Origin: an uncultured Tolumonas sp.
Lineage (GTDB): Bacteria; Pseudomonadota; Gammaproteobacteria; Enterobacterales; Aeromonadaceae
Length of the DNA: 64,000 nt
Direction: 5' to 3'
NCBI RefSeq assembly: GCF_963556105.2
Contig: NZ_OY829944.1
Span: 1,087,001 to 1,151,000 of the forward strand
The notes beneath the pieces were generated by a model. The model was not told the origin of the DNA and searched no databases. It worked only from the letters and a program-made list of their open reading frames with translations. Shown piece by piece: positions 1 to 9,275 of this stretch. Each line of letters begins with the position of its first letter. The first letter of the stretch is position 1. The translations under genes and the position numbers were made by a program.

Positions 1-184
1 TTCACTGAATAGCAGTGTGATGTATCGTAATCCGATACAAGCGGATACTGGCGATGGCAATACCGTAGATATTAATCAGGAACGCACTGCGTTTATGCAG
101 AACAGTATTGAGTATCAAACGTCACTGTCGTTTCTAAACAGTAAAATTAATGGATTGCTGAGAGCAATCAAAGGAGATTCGTAA
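1..184 (+). CDS. flgB: Flagellar basal-body rod protein FlgB, 3' end only
   Basis: This is the C-terminal 60 codons of a reading frame that enters from the left edge (frame begins at base 2). The peptide contains the stretch [20 protein letters not shown] and ends [11 protein letters not shown], the usual end of FlgB, one of the proximal rod proteins of the flagellar basal body. Its stop codon overlaps the flgC start by one base (TAATG), so translation of the two rod proteins is probably coupled. The N-terminus lies outside the window. Confidence 0.88.
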   Translation, partial: SLNSSVMYRNPIQADTGDGNTVDINQERTAFMQNSIEYQTSLSFLNSKINGLLRAIKGDS

Positions 185-603
185 TGAATCTATTTCAGAT
201 TTTTGATGTCTCAGCATCCGGGATGAATGCTCAGTCGATTCGCCTGAATACGACAGCCAGTAATCTTGCCAATGCGGAGAGTGTCAGCTCCAGTGCGGAA
301 CAGACTTACCGCGCCAGACGGCCAGTTTTTGCCGCTCAACTGCAAGATGCATTGGGTGATGGTTCTGCCCCTCAAGGGGTTGAGGTAAAAGGGATCGTGG
401 AAAGCCAGGCACCACTGGTCCGCGAATACAACCCTGCACACCCTATGGCGGATAAGGATGGCTATATCTATAAGCCGAACGTGAATCCGATAGAAGAAAT
501 GGCAGATATGATCAGTGCCTCACGTTCTTATCAAACTAATGTGCAAATCGCAGATACGGCAAAGAATATGCTTAGTCAGACATTAAATATTGGTAAAGGT
601 TAA
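184..603 (+). CDS. flgC: Flagellar basal-body rod protein FlgC
   Basis: 139 aa, normal length for FlgC, a proximal rod subunit exported by the flagellar type III apparatus and assembled in the periplasm. The N-terminal rod-protein motif (SASGMNAQSIRLNTTASNLA, residues 10-29) and the C-terminal helix (SRSYQTNVQIADTAKNM) are both present; these form the coiled-coil terminal domain shared by rod, hook and hook-associated proteins. The start overlaps the flgB stop by one base. FlgD follows after 11 bases, consistent with one operon. Confidence 0.96.
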   Translation: MNLFQIFDVSASGMNAQSIRLNTTASNLANAESVSSSAEQTYRARRPVFAAQLQDALGDGSAPQGVEVKGIVESQAPLVREYNPAHPMADKDGYIYKPNVNPIEEMADMISASRSYQTNVQIADTAKNMLSQTLNIGKG

Positions 604-614
604 GCGAGGGTGCC

Positions 615-1307
615 ATGTCGATATACAGTGATATTGGTTTAAATACCAGTAGCAGTAAGAACAGCACATCATCTACCAGCAGTAGTTCAAAAACTGGCTC
701 AGATTCTTTGTCTCAGGCTGATTTTATGAAACTGCTGACAACGCAGCTGTCTTATCAGGATCCGACTAAACCAGTAGATAACGTTGAGATGGTTTCTCAG
801 ATGGCGCAGATCTCTTCGTTGTCAGGCATTACATCATTGAATAATACGCTTAACACAATGAGTAGTTCTATGACATCTAGCCAAGCGCTGATGGCATCCA
901 GTTTGGTTGGTCAAACTGCATTAGTTAACTCGAGTAGTGGCTATGTAACATCAGGTAATACGCTGTCTGGTATTGTTCCAACTGAAGCAGATGGTGCCAC
1001 AGATTTAACCCTATCCATTGTTAACTCAGCAGGTGAAGTGGTTCGCCAATACACAAGTTCAGGAAGCGTTACTGGTGATATTCCATTTACTTGGGATGGC
1101 AAAGATAGTAACGGAACAGCTGTTGCTTCAGGTGATTATAAAGTTAAAGCAAATGGTTTAGTTAAAGGTGTGAGTCAAGATCTCACTCCTCAGTTGTATG
1201 GTCAGGTGGAAAGCGTCACCTTGGGCAACACAACAACACCCACCACGGTGGCATTGCAAGGGCTGGGCTCATATCAATTGGGTCAGCTTCTTGAAATATC
1301 AAAGTAA
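615..1307 (+). CDS. flgD: Flagellar hook assembly (cap) protein FlgD
   Basis: 230 aa. FlgD forms the temporary cap under which FlgE subunits polymerise into the hook. The first 31 residues are rich in Ser and Thr. The conserved FlgD N-terminal motif (FMKLLTTQLSYQDPTKPVDN) lies at residues 37-56, and an Ig-like domain around residues 120-195 carries the typical TWDGKDSNG turn. The ribosome binding site is GAGGG before ATG. It sits between flgC and flgE as in most gammaproteobacteria. Confidence 0.95.
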   Translation: MSIYSDIGLNTSSSKNSTSSTSSSSKTGSDSLSQADFMKLLTTQLSYQDPTKPVDNVEMVSQMAQISSLSGITSLNNTLNTMSSSMTSSQALMASSLVGQTALVNSSSGYVTSGNTLSGIVPTEADGATDLTLSIVNSAGEVVRQYTSSGSVTGDIPFTWDGKDSNGTAVASGDYKVKANGLVKGVSQDLTPQLYGQVESVTLGNTTTPTTVALQGLGSYQLGQLLEISK

Positions 1308-1336
1308 TAAAAATTTGAATTTGGAAGGAGCTGATT

Positions 1337-2713
1337 ATGTCTTTTAACATTTCACTGAGTGGTTTAAATGCTGCCCAAAAAGATTTGGATGTAACGGGGA
1401 ACAACATTGCAAACTCTAGTACTATCGGATTTAAACAATCTCGAGCTGAATTTGCAGACGTATTTTCTACGTCAGTATTTTCGAATACAAAAACCCAAGT
1501 TGGTAATGGGGTGGCTACTGCGGCTGTAACTCAGCAATTCAATCAGGGATCATTACAATCAACTAGTAATTCATTAGATCTTGCTATTCAAGGCGACGGT
1601 TTTTTTATTACGGCACCTAGTACATCGAGTCTGGATAAAACATACACAAGGGCTGGCGCATTTCAGGTCAATGATGAAGGGTATGTAACTACATCTCAAG
1701 GAGATTATTTACAGGTTTATCAGGTTGACGATAGTGGTTCACCAAAAGCGGTGAGTATTGATTCCACTACAGCATTAAAAATCCCAACTGTTGCTGGTGA
1801 GCCCAAAAAAACGGATACAATAACTGAAACATTGAATTTACCTGCAAATGTAACAGCATTAGATCCGAATAGTTTTAATCCGTCCCAATCTTCAACATAT
1901 AATGCGTCAACCTCGGTTGTAGTGTATGACTCATTAGGTCAATCACACACAGTGACACAATACTTCGTTAAAGATCAAACAGCAGCAAATAATACGGCAG
2001 GTAATCCGACAAATGTCTGGCGCGTTTTTAATTACATGGATAGCAAACCGGTTGATATTAATGGTGGTTTGAGTTATGTGAATAGCTCCATACCTAATGC
2101 TGCCACATTGGTTTTTGACTCATCAGGCGCTATAGATAACTCTCAAACACATGTGAGTGGTTATAATACGACGTTGAATATTGTTACTGAACCCCTAGGG
2201 AAAACAATAGCTACTCCTGCAACTGGTTCTTTCAACTCTGCAGGAATTCTTTCCAATGGTGTAGATGCAGCACAAACGTTAGCCTTCAATTTTAAAGATA
2301 TCACGCAATATGCTTCTGCATTTCAGGTCTCATCATTGTCACAGAATGGATCAACCGTAGGTCAATTAACAAATGTTTCAATTGGGGCTGATGGCGTTGT
2401 CGCGGCAACTTACAGTAATGGAAGTACTTCAAAATTGGGTATGGTCGCGTTAGCTAAATTCTCTAATCCTCAAGGATTAACTCAAGTTGGTGATACGTCA
2501 TGGAAAGCATCTTTGGATTCAGGGCTACCAACTCCTGGAGTTCCTAATTCAGGAACATATGGGAAAGTAAAATCATCATCTTTGGAATCCTCGAATACTG
2601 ATTTATCCTCAGAATTAGTTCATTTGATTTCAGCACAACGTAACTATCAGGCGAATTCGCGTGCGTTGGAAGTTAATAGCCAGTTACAAGATAATATCTT
2701 ACAAATCCGCTAG
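1337..2713 (+). CDS. flgE: Flagellar hook protein FlgE
   Basis: 458 aa, somewhat longer than E. coli FlgE. It forms the curved hook joining rod and filament. The N-terminus (SGLNAAQKDLDVTGNNIANS, residues 8-27) and C-terminus (LSSELVHLISAQRNYQANSR) are the conserved hook/rod coiled-coil segments, and the middle is the surface-exposed variable part. A strong ribosome binding site (GGAAGGAG) precedes the ATG. The middle of the gene is visibly richer in A/T-ending codons than flgF-flgJ. A terminator follows, so flgE closes the flgBCDE transcription unit. Confidence 0.96.
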   Translation: MSFNISLSGLNAAQKDLDVTGNNIANSSTIGFKQSRAEFADVFSTSVFSNTKTQVGNGVATAAVTQQFNQGSLQSTSNSLDLAIQGDGFFITAPSTSSLDKTYTRAGAFQVNDEGYVTTSQGDYLQVYQVDDSGSPKAVSIDSTTALKIPTVAGEPKKTDTITETLNLPANVTALDPNSFNPSQSSTYNASTSVVVYDSLGQSHTVTQYFVKDQTAANNTAGNPTNVWRVFNYMDSKPVDINGGLSYVNSSIPNAATLVFDSSGAIDNSQTHVSGYNTTLNIVTEPLGKTIATPATGSFNSAGILSNGVDAAQTLAFNFKDITQYASAFQVSSLSQNGSTVGQLTNVSIGADGVVAATYSNGSTSKLGMVALAKFSNPQGLTQVGDTSWKASLDSGLPTPGVPNSGTYGKVKSSSLESSNTDLSSELVHLISAQRNYQANSRALEVNSQLQDNILQIR

Positions 2714-2723
2714 TTAAATTAAA

Positions 2724-2759
2724 AAACCACTGCCAGTGTTTTTTGGCAGTGGTTTTCTC
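2724..2759 (+). terminator. Rho-independent terminator after flgE
   Basis: A perfect 12-bp stem (2724-2735 with 2744-2755) with an 8-base loop is followed by a short T-rich run. It lies 11 bases after the flgE stop and separates the flgBCDE and flgFGHIJKL units. Confidence 0.9.
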
Positions 2760-2807
2760 TGTTTTTATCCTTTCAGTTTTTACATCAAAATTTTCTGTTT
2801 TTACATA

Positions 2808-2825
2808 TTGGTATCTAAATTGCTT
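2808..2825 (+). promoter_or_regulatory. Sigma54 (RpoN) type promoter of flgF operon
   Basis: The sequence TTGGTATCTAAATTGCTT has GG at 2810-2811 and GC at 2822-2823, exactly 10 bases apart, with the TTGG and TTGC cores required by RpoN. It sits 36 bases before the flgF ATG, just after the flgE terminator. RpoN control of hook and basal-body genes is known in polar flagellar systems of Vibrio, Pseudomonas and Aeromonas. Confidence 0.72.
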
Positions 2826-2860
2826 AATGATGATTAAGTCAGCGATTTGACGGAGACATC

Positions 2861-3607
2861 ATGGACAAGCTGCTTTATATCGCCATGTCAGGCGCCAAAG
2901 AGAACCTAAACAGCCTTGCTGTTCGCAGCAATAACTTGGCGAATGCTAATACGTTGGGTTTTAAAGCCGATTTTGAAGAGGCTCGAGCCATGCAGGCTTA
3001 TGGCGATGGCTTGCCAAGTCGTGTTTTTTCTATGGCTGAACGACCTGGGCAAAGTTTTCAGCATGGCAGTTTACAGACCACCGGACGTGAACTTGATGTT
3101 GCTATTCAAGGTGACGGTTGGCTGACAGTTCAGGACAAAGACGGCAAAGAAGCCTATACCCGCAATGGTAGTTTGCAGGTGTCTCCATTAGGGGTGCTGC
3201 AAACATCGAATGGGCTGAATGTGCTAGATACTACCGGACAGCCGATCACATTGCCGATGCCGTTGGAAAAAATACAGATCACTGAAGACGGCACTATTAA
3301 CGCCCGTTTACAAGGTGCTGAGCCTGCGGCAGTAGAAAATTTACAACAGATGAAACTGGTTAATCCGATTAATAAAGACATGACCAAAGGTGATGATGGT
3401 TTATTTCGTCGAATTGATGGTACTACTGAATCTGCATCTACAAGTGTGCGTTTGGCCAGCGGTGCGCTTGAAAATAGTAACGTCAATGTGGTTGAAGAGT
3501 TAACTAACTTAATCAAATTGCAGCGCCAGTTTGAAACGCAGATCAAGATGATGTCTACGGCTGAAAAAAACGATGAAAACCAGAACCAATTATTGAAGCT
3601 CGGATAA
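2861..3607 (+). CDS. flgF: Flagellar basal-body rod protein FlgF
   Basis: 248 aa, the normal FlgF length. FlgF is a proximal rod subunit of the basal body. The N-terminal motif (SGAKENLNSLAVRSNNLANA) and C-terminal helix (EELTNLIKLQRQFETQIKM) are the paired rod-protein signatures, and the centre has the FlgE/F/G D1 fold marker LDVAIQGDGWLTVQ. The ATG follows GGAG at good spacing. It is the first gene after the putative sigma54 promoter, and flgG follows 17 bases later. Confidence 0.95.
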   Translation: MDKLLYIAMSGAKENLNSLAVRSNNLANANTLGFKADFEEARAMQAYGDGLPSRVFSMAERPGQSFQHGSLQTTGRELDVAIQGDGWLTVQDKDGKEAYTRNGSLQVSPLGVLQTSNGLNVLDTTGQPITLPMPLEKIQITEDGTINARLQGAEPAAVENLQQMKLVNPINKDMTKGDDGLFRRIDGTTESASTSVRLASGALENSNVNVVEELTNLIKLQRQFETQIKMMSTAEKNDENQNQLLKLG

Positions 3608-3624
3608 GCATTAAGGAGTAAATC

Positions 3625-4413
3625 ATGATTCCTGCACTTTGGATCAGCAAAACCGGGCTGGATGCTCAACAAACCAATATTTCTCAAATCTCCAATAACT
3701 TAGCGAACGCATCTACGGTTGGTTATAAAAAGGGGCGTGCGATTTTTGAAGATTTGTTGTACCAGAATGTCAATCAACCTGGTGGACAATCATCAGCTAA
3801 CTCAACGCTGCCATCGGGCCTGATGATTGGCGCCGGTTCAAAAGTTGTGGCAACCCAAAAAACTTTTACCCAGGGAAGTGTGCAAACTACCGATAACTCT
3901 CTGGATGTAATGATCAATGGGCGCGGCTTTTTTGAAGTGCAGCTTCCTGATGGTACGACGGCTTATACGCGAAATGGTCAGTTTACTTTGAACTCAGAAG
4001 GCACTCTGGTTACAACGGGTGAAGGATATGCCGTACAACCAGAAATTCAGATGCCGGCAGGAACGCAAAGTATCACTATTGGTTCTGATGGTCAGGTTTC
4101 TGTTCAGATCACAGGGCAATCAGCATCACAGACTGTCGGACAATTGACGGTAACTGATTTTGCGAATCCAGTTGGGTTGCAACCTATGGGTGAAAACCTC
4201 TATCTGGCTACGCAAGGTAGTGGTGACCCTATTCAGGGGATTGCTGGCACAGATGGTATGGGCACGATCAAGCAAGGCATGCTGGAAGCATCAAACGTAA
4301 ATGCGACTGAAGAATTAGTTAATTTGATCCAGGCACAACGTGTTTATGAAATGAACTCAAAAGTCATTTCTAGTGTGGATCAGATGTTGCAAAACGTAAC
4401 CCAACAGTTGTAA
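3625..4413 (+). CDS. flgG: Flagellar distal rod protein FlgG
   Basis: 262 aa, close to the E. coli FlgG length of 260. FlgG builds the distal rod, the drive shaft that passes through the P and L rings. It has the N-terminal motif (TNISQISNNLANASTVGYKK), the central LDVMINGRGFFEV segment and the C-terminal EELVNLIQAQRVYEMNSK. AAGGAG lies just before the ATG. It is co-directional with flgF and flgH at short spacing. Confidence 0.96.
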   Translation: MIPALWISKTGLDAQQTNISQISNNLANASTVGYKKGRAIFEDLLYQNVNQPGGQSSANSTLPSGLMIGAGSKVVATQKTFTQGSVQTTDNSLDVMINGRGFFEVQLPDGTTAYTRNGQFTLNSEGTLVTTGEGYAVQPEIQMPAGTQSITIGSDGQVSVQITGQSASQTVGQLTVTDFANPVGLQPMGENLYLATQGSGDPIQGIAGTDGMGTIKQGMLEASNVNATEELVNLIQAQRVYEMNSKVISSVDQMLQNVTQQL

Positions 4414-4422
4414 GAGGTGGTT

Positions 4423-5100
4423 ATGCGTAATCGTGCATTAATATTGGTTTGTCTCTGTTCTTTAGCTGCTTGCACATCGTTGCCAAACAGCCCTAAGCCG
4501 AATGACCCTGATTTTTCACCGGTCGAGCCAGAAGATTATCAGGCAAACATGAAACCGAACGGTTCCATTTTTAATCAGGGTGCGGTGAACAGTATTTATT
4601 CTGATATCAAAGCACATCGCATTGGCGACATCATTACAGTTGAGTTATCTGAATCGACGTCTGCCAGTAAAGGCGCGTCCAATCAGCAATCAAAAGACTC
4701 CAGTCTTGGGTTAGATGCGTTAAAACTGGGCGGTGATAAGGTCACGTTAAATGGCTATGACACGTCTGCCAGTATGGGGGCGAATAATAGCTTTAAAGGG
4801 CAGGCTAAAGCCGGTCAAAGTAATAGTCTGAGAGGCAATATTTCTGTCAGCGTCATCCGTGTATTACCCAATGGCAATTTAGCTGTGCGCGGAGAAAAAT
4901 GGCTGATGTTAAATGAAGGCAACGAATATATCCGTATCACCGGTTTAGTCCGTTCAGAAGATGTGAATGCCGATAATACAGTTTCATCGCAGCGTGTTGC
5001 TAATGCCCGTATTCAATACAGTGGTACCGGTGATTTTGCCAATACACAGGAACGCGGTTGGTTGTCTAAATTCTTTAACGGCCCTTACAGCCCTTTCTAG
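4423..5100 (+). CDS. flgH: Flagellar L-ring lipoprotein FlgH
   Basis: 225 aa. FlgH assembles the outer-membrane L ring that acts as bushing for the rod. A lipoprotein signal peptide ends in LAAC at residues 14-17. The protein carries the conserved NSIYSDIKAHRIGDIITVEL segment and the ALAVRGEKW-like strand (NLAVRGEKW). ATG 4423 was chosen over an in-frame GTG at 4417 because AAGAGG lies at proper spacing before it. FlgI follows 9 bases later. Confidence 0.95.
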   Translation: MRNRALILVCLCSLAACTSLPNSPKPNDPDFSPVEPEDYQANMKPNGSIFNQGAVNSIYSDIKAHRIGDIITVELSESTSASKGASNQQSKDSSLGLDALKLGGDKVTLNGYDTSASMGANNSFKGQAKAGQSNSLRGNISVSVIRVLPNGNLAVRGEKWLMLNEGNEYIRITGLVRSEDVNADNTVSSQRVANARIQYSGTGDFANTQERGWLSKFFNGPYSPF

Positions 5101-5109
5101 GAGTTGGAT

Positions 5110-6210
5110 ATGAAAATTACCTTGAAGGTGCTGTTGGCGAGTTTAATTTGTAGCTTGGTGTTTCCGGTGCAAGCTGCACGTATTAAAGATATTGCCAGTG
5201 TGCAGGGTGTTCGTAAAAACCAACTGATTGGTTATGGTCTGGTGGTTGGCTTACCTGGTACGGGTGAAAAGAGCAATGCTTTTACCGAACAAACCTTCAG
5301 AACAATGTTGAATAACTTCGGGATTAAAGTTCCTGATAGCGTAAAACCAAAAATTAAAGACGTTGCGCCAGTAGCTGTGCATGCGGATCTCCCTGCATTT
5401 TCAAAGCCTGGTCAAACTATTGACGTCACTGTGTCAGCGATTGGTGAAGCCAAGAGTTTACGTGGTGGTACATTGATCCAGACTTTCCTGAAAGGGGTTG
5501 ATGGACAAGTTTATGCGTTAGCACAAGGTAGTCTGGTTGTTGGTGGTTTAGGTGCTGAAGGTGCCGATGGTTCTAAAGTCGTCATTAATACACCAACAGT
5601 CGGGCGCATTCCTAATGGCGCGACGGTTGAACGGGAAGTACCCAATTCATTTGCACAAGGTGACTTGATCACTTTTGATTTGAATCGCCCCGATTTTACC
5701 TCGGCCAAACGTCTGGCTGATGTTGTAAACGGATTAGTTGGTAAAAACACCGCACAGGCAATTGATGCGACCTCTGTACAGGTTTATGCGCCTCGTGATC
5801 CCGGTCAGCGAGTTTCTTATTTGGCTACACTGGAAAACTTGGAGGTTGATCCGGCTGATGAAGCGGCCAAAATTATTGTTAATTCCCGCACCGGTACGAT
5901 AGTCATTGGCAGTCAAGTTAAGCTGAAACCTGCCGCTATTACTCATGGTGGATTAACCGTCACAATTAAAGAAAACCCTACCGTATCTCAACCCAATGCA
6001 TTTTCGAATGGCCAAACCGCTGTTACGCCGAATTCTTCTATTACGGTACAACAGCAAAACAGCCGTATGTTTAAACTGGATACGGGCAATTCTCTGGATG
6101 ATCTGGTGAAAGCGGTCAATATGGTCGGCGTAGCACCAGGGGATCTGATGGCAATATTGGAAGCCCTACAACAAGCAGGTGCGATCCAAGGCCAGCTGGA
6201 AATCCTGTAG
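5110..6210 (+). CDS. flgI: Flagellar P-ring protein FlgI
   Basis: 366 aa, matching the family length. FlgI forms the periplasmic P ring around the rod. A cleavable signal peptide occupies about residues 1-22 (ending VQAA), followed by the hallmark [20 protein letters not shown] and [10 protein letters not shown]. The ATG at 5110 has AGGAG six bases upstream; the in-frame TTG at 5104 has no such site. It is tightly linked to flgH and flgJ. Confidence 0.96.
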   Translation: MKITLKVLLASLICSLVFPVQAARIKDIASVQGVRKNQLIGYGLVVGLPGTGEKSNAFTEQTFRTMLNNFGIKVPDSVKPKIKDVAPVAVHADLPAFSKPGQTIDVTVSAIGEAKSLRGGTLIQTFLKGVDGQVYALAQGSLVVGGLGAEGADGSKVVINTPTVGRIPNGATVEREVPNSFAQGDLITFDLNRPDFTSAKRLADVVNGLVGKNTAQAIDATSVQVYAPRDPGQRVSYLATLENLEVDPADEAAKIIVNSRTGTIVIGSQVKLKPAAITHGGLTVTIKENPTVSQPNAFSNGQTAVTPNSSITVQQQNSRMFKLDTGNSLDDLVKAVNMVGVAPGDLMAILEALQQAGAIQGQLEIL

Positions 6211-6222
6211 TAGAGGTAGCAT

Positions 6223-7269
6223 ATGGATAAATTAACGAGTCAGGGGTTAGCCGGTGATATCCGAAATCTGGATCAGTTGCGTCAGATGGGTATCAAAAAA
6301 GATGGTGTTACCTCAACATCCTCTACTGAAGGTCAACAGCAAGCATTGCAAGCGGCTGCTCGCCAATTTGAAGCCATATTTACTCAAATGTGGATGAAGA
6401 GTATGCGGGAAGCCAATAGTGAATTACAGGATAAAGACAGCCCATTTAACAGCAGTGATACGCAATTTTATCAAGGGATGATGGATGATCAGCTAGCGGC
6501 AAATGTTGCCTCAGGCGGAAGAGGTTCACTTGCCGATTTAATTGTTAAACAACTGTCTCCGGCGAAAAAACAGTCAGTGGAAAATACTACCGCGGCAAAT
6601 CATACTTTAAATATGCCAACTGACCATGCCACAGTAATACGCCGTTTTGCTCAGGCTGACAGTTCTACCGCTAATAATACGACGGTTCCGGCGGGTGTAT
6701 TAGCCGCAGAAAGATTTGTTTCACAAAATCAGGCATATAAATTGCCTGTCAGTAATTCAAAAGCAACATCAGGTGATAGTGATTCTGATCAACAAACTCG
6801 TTTTGTTCGTCAGTTAATGCCGGCCGCGAAGATGGTTGCCAGCAAAATGGGCTTATCACCCGTTGCATTGATTGCACAGGCTGCGTTAGAAACTGGCTGG
6901 GGAAAACATATGTTACCAGGGAGTAATGGTTCTTCTGGTAACAACCTGTTCGGTGTAAAGGCGGGGAATCACTGGCAAGGTCAGCAAGCTTCTGCGAATA
7001 GTCTGGAATATCAGCAAGGTAAGCCGGTGATGCAACGTTCATCCTTCCGGTCTTATACTTCGGTTGTGCAGAGTATGCAAGATTATGCTGATCTGATTAC
7101 ATCTTCAGATCGTTATCAGCAAGCGAAAGCCGTAGCTCACGATCCAGATGCATATTTTGATGCGTTGCAATCCGCGGGTTATGCAACTGATCCAAACTAT
7201 GCTCAGAAACTGAAACAAGTATTACGCAGTGATGCGTTGCGTTCTGTCTCTGCAACGACAGAAATTTAG
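6223..7269 (+). CDS. flgJ: FlgJ: rod-binding protein with peptidoglycan-hydrolase domain
   Basis: 348 aa. The N-terminal domain (residues about 38-110, with QLAANVASGGRGSLADLIVKQ) is the rod-cap/chaperone part. The C-terminal domain (about 195-340) is an N-acetylglucosaminidase-type hydrolase that opens the peptidoglycan for rod passage. The motif ALIAQAALETGWGKHM contains the likely catalytic Glu near residue 223, followed by NNLFGVKAG. The two-domain form is usual in beta- and gammaproteobacteria. It is preceded by flgI and followed by flgK. Confidence 0.95.
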   Translation: MDKLTSQGLAGDIRNLDQLRQMGIKKDGVTSTSSTEGQQQALQAAARQFEAIFTQMWMKSMREANSELQDKDSPFNSSDTQFYQGMMDDQLAANVASGGRGSLADLIVKQLSPAKKQSVENTTAANHTLNMPTDHATVIRRFAQADSSTANNTTVPAGVLAAERFVSQNQAYKLPVSNSKATSGDSDSDQQTRFVRQLMPAAKMVASKMGLSPVALIAQAALETGWGKHMLPGSNGSSGNNLFGVKAGNHWQGQQASANSLEYQQGKPVMQRSSFRSYTSVVQSMQDYADLITSSDRYQQAKAVAHDPDAYFDALQSAGYATDPNYAQKLKQVLRSDALRSVSATTEI

Positions 7270-7279
7270 GAGATAAAAA

Positions 7280-9265
7280 ATGGCCTCTGATTTACTGGGG
7301 ATTGGCTCTTCAGGTTTGCTGGCACAGCAAAAGATGCTGTCGACGACGAGCAACAATATCTCGAATGTGAGTACTCAGGGCTATACTCGTCAAAACACCA
7401 TTTTATACGCGGATAAAGATAATTTGGGTGTCAGTAATAGTTATACCCGTCGTATGCTCGATGTATATGCACAAAGAGAGGTCTGGCGCGATACGGCTGG
7501 CTATAATCAAGTTAACACAACATACAATGAATTATCACAATTAGATAAATATCTAAGTGATAGCGCAACTAGTTTATCTGATGGGATTAATAGTTATTTT
7601 TCCTCAATGCAATCTGCAAATTCAAACCCAAATACAGCTTCTAATCGCCAGGGCATCATGGGGCAGATTTCTTCTATAGTGAATCGTTTTCAGAGTGTAT
7701 CGTCAGAACTAACACAACAATATGATGGTATTAATGACAAAGTCAGTACGGAAGTCGTTACCGTTAATAAAATATTAACTTCAATCAATGATCTAAATAT
7801 CCAAATATCAAAAACATCAGGTGGCAACGATGATGGTACCCGCTCTAATATCATGGATCAACGAGATGAGTTAATTAGGCAATTGTCTGAAAAACTTGAT
7901 ATTCAAACTGTGAGTCAAGATAACGGCACCATGCTGGTCAATCTGAGCAGTGGCGAGTCATTGGTTGTTGCAGGCGCTAGTGCTCAACTTTCAGTAATAA
8001 CCGGTAACCCAGATCTTAAGCAGACAGGTTTACAAATCCAATTAGGAAGTGCTACAGCAAACATCAGCAATCAAACATTAGGTGGCACCTTGGGGGGGTA
8101 TTTTGCAGCGCGTAATACAATCGTAGAAACACAACGAAACGTTGGTCAACTTTCGTTATCTTTTGCTGATGCAATGAATACCCAAAATAAACTAGGGATG
8201 ACGCTGAATAATACAATTGGTGGGGATTTGTTTACTCTCCCAACCAGTATTGGATTACCTAATGCAAATAATGTTGGCTCTGGTGCTATTACTACAAAAA
8301 TAATTCCTGGACAGGCGTCTAATTTACCATCTAATGACTTTCAAGTGATATTTACAGGATCAAACAGCTTCGATGTTTATACTGTTGATGGTAATAATAA
8401 AACATTACTGAGTAGTGGTACAACGCCTCCAGCCAGTTATCAATTAGCGAGCTACGGCTTACAAATTGATGTTTCAGGTACACCTGCGAATGGCGATACA
8501 TTCTTGCTTCAACCTGCCCGTAATGCAGCTGGCAGTGTTACAAATTCAATTACCAGAGCAGAGGATCTTGCTTTAGCTTCGCCACTAAAACTTAATGCCT
8601 CTTCTGGAAATTACAGTTCTGCAACAATTAGTCTGACCGGTGTTTATAACACTAACAATACAACCTCTGCTTTTAACAGCTCGGGGTTAAACCCTGCAGC
8701 ACCACAAAAAGTGGTTGTTGATAGTAGTGGTGATTATGAGTTGTGGAATGGCCAAAGCCCCCAGACATTGATCGCGACAGTTCCCGCATCCAGCAATGGC
8801 AAAGATTTGCTGGCGGCTTCTGGTGCTTATGGCAGTGTATCTACATATCCTGGATATGAATTTAGTATTAGTGGTGCTGTAAAACCTGGTGATACGTTTA
8901 ATATTAGTTTTAATACGGATGGCTTTGCTGATAATAAAAATGGACTGGCTTTAGCTGCTTTACAGACTAAAGATTCAGTCCGTAAAGGGAATAGCACAGC
9001 AGCTGATAATAAAATGACATTTAGTGAAGCATTTTCATCTATGCTGACTTCGGTTGGTACGACGGTTAGTGGATTAAAAACAAGTGTTACCGCGGCTAAT
9101 GCTAAATTGACACAAAGCCAGCAATTAAATGAAAGTGTAGCTGGGGTTAATTTAGATGAGGAGGCGGCTAATCTAATTCGTTATCAGCAAGCATATGCAG
9201 CCTCTGCAAAGGTAATTACTACGGCAAAAGATATTTTCGATTCATTGCTCAGTGCAGTGAGGTAG
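7280..9265 (+). CDS. flgK: Flagellar hook-associated protein 1 (FlgK)
   Basis: 661 aa, clearly longer than E. coli FlgK (547 aa). FlgK is the first junction protein between hook and filament. The N-terminus (GIGSSGLLAQQKMLSTTSNN) and C-terminus (NLDEEAANLIRYQQAYAASA) are canonical. The extra length lies in the central exposed region (about residues 320-560), which is AT-rich and full of Ser, Thr and Asn. GGAG lies before the ATG, and flgL follows 10 bases downstream. Confidence 0.95.
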   Translation: MASDLLGIGSSGLLAQQKMLSTTSNNISNVSTQGYTRQNTILYADKDNLGVSNSYTRRMLDVYAQREVWRDTAGYNQVNTTYNELSQLDKYLSDSATSLSDGINSYFSSMQSANSNPNTASNRQGIMGQISSIVNRFQSVSSELTQQYDGINDKVSTEVVTVNKILTSINDLNIQISKTSGGNDDGTRSNIMDQRDELIRQLSEKLDIQTVSQDNGTMLVNLSSGESLVVAGASAQLSVITGNPDLKQTGLQIQLGSATANISNQTLGGTLGGYFAARNTIVETQRNVGQLSLSFADAMNTQNKLGMTLNNTIGGDLFTLPTSIGLPNANNVGSGAITTKIIPGQASNLPSNDFQVIFTGSNSFDVYTVDGNNKTLLSSGTTPPASYQLASYGLQIDVSGTPANGDTFLLQPARNAAGSVTNSITRAEDLALASPLKLNASSGNYSSATISLTGVYNTNNTTSAFNSSGLNPAAPQKVVVDSSGDYELWNGQSPQTLIATVPASSNGKDLLAASGAYGSVSTYPGYEFSISGAVKPGDTFNISFNTDGFADNKNGLALAALQTKDSVRKGNSTAADNKMTFSEAFSSMLTSVGTTVSGLKTSVTAANAKLTQSQQLNESVAGVNLDEEAANLIRYQQAYAASAKVITTAKDIFDSLLSAVR

Positions 9266-9275
9266 AGAGGTATAT

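Noticed and set aside
3154-3687. 177-codon minus-strand frame opposite flgF/flgG
   Set aside because: It is an antisense shadow of flgF; the plus-strand frame has all FlgF signatures.
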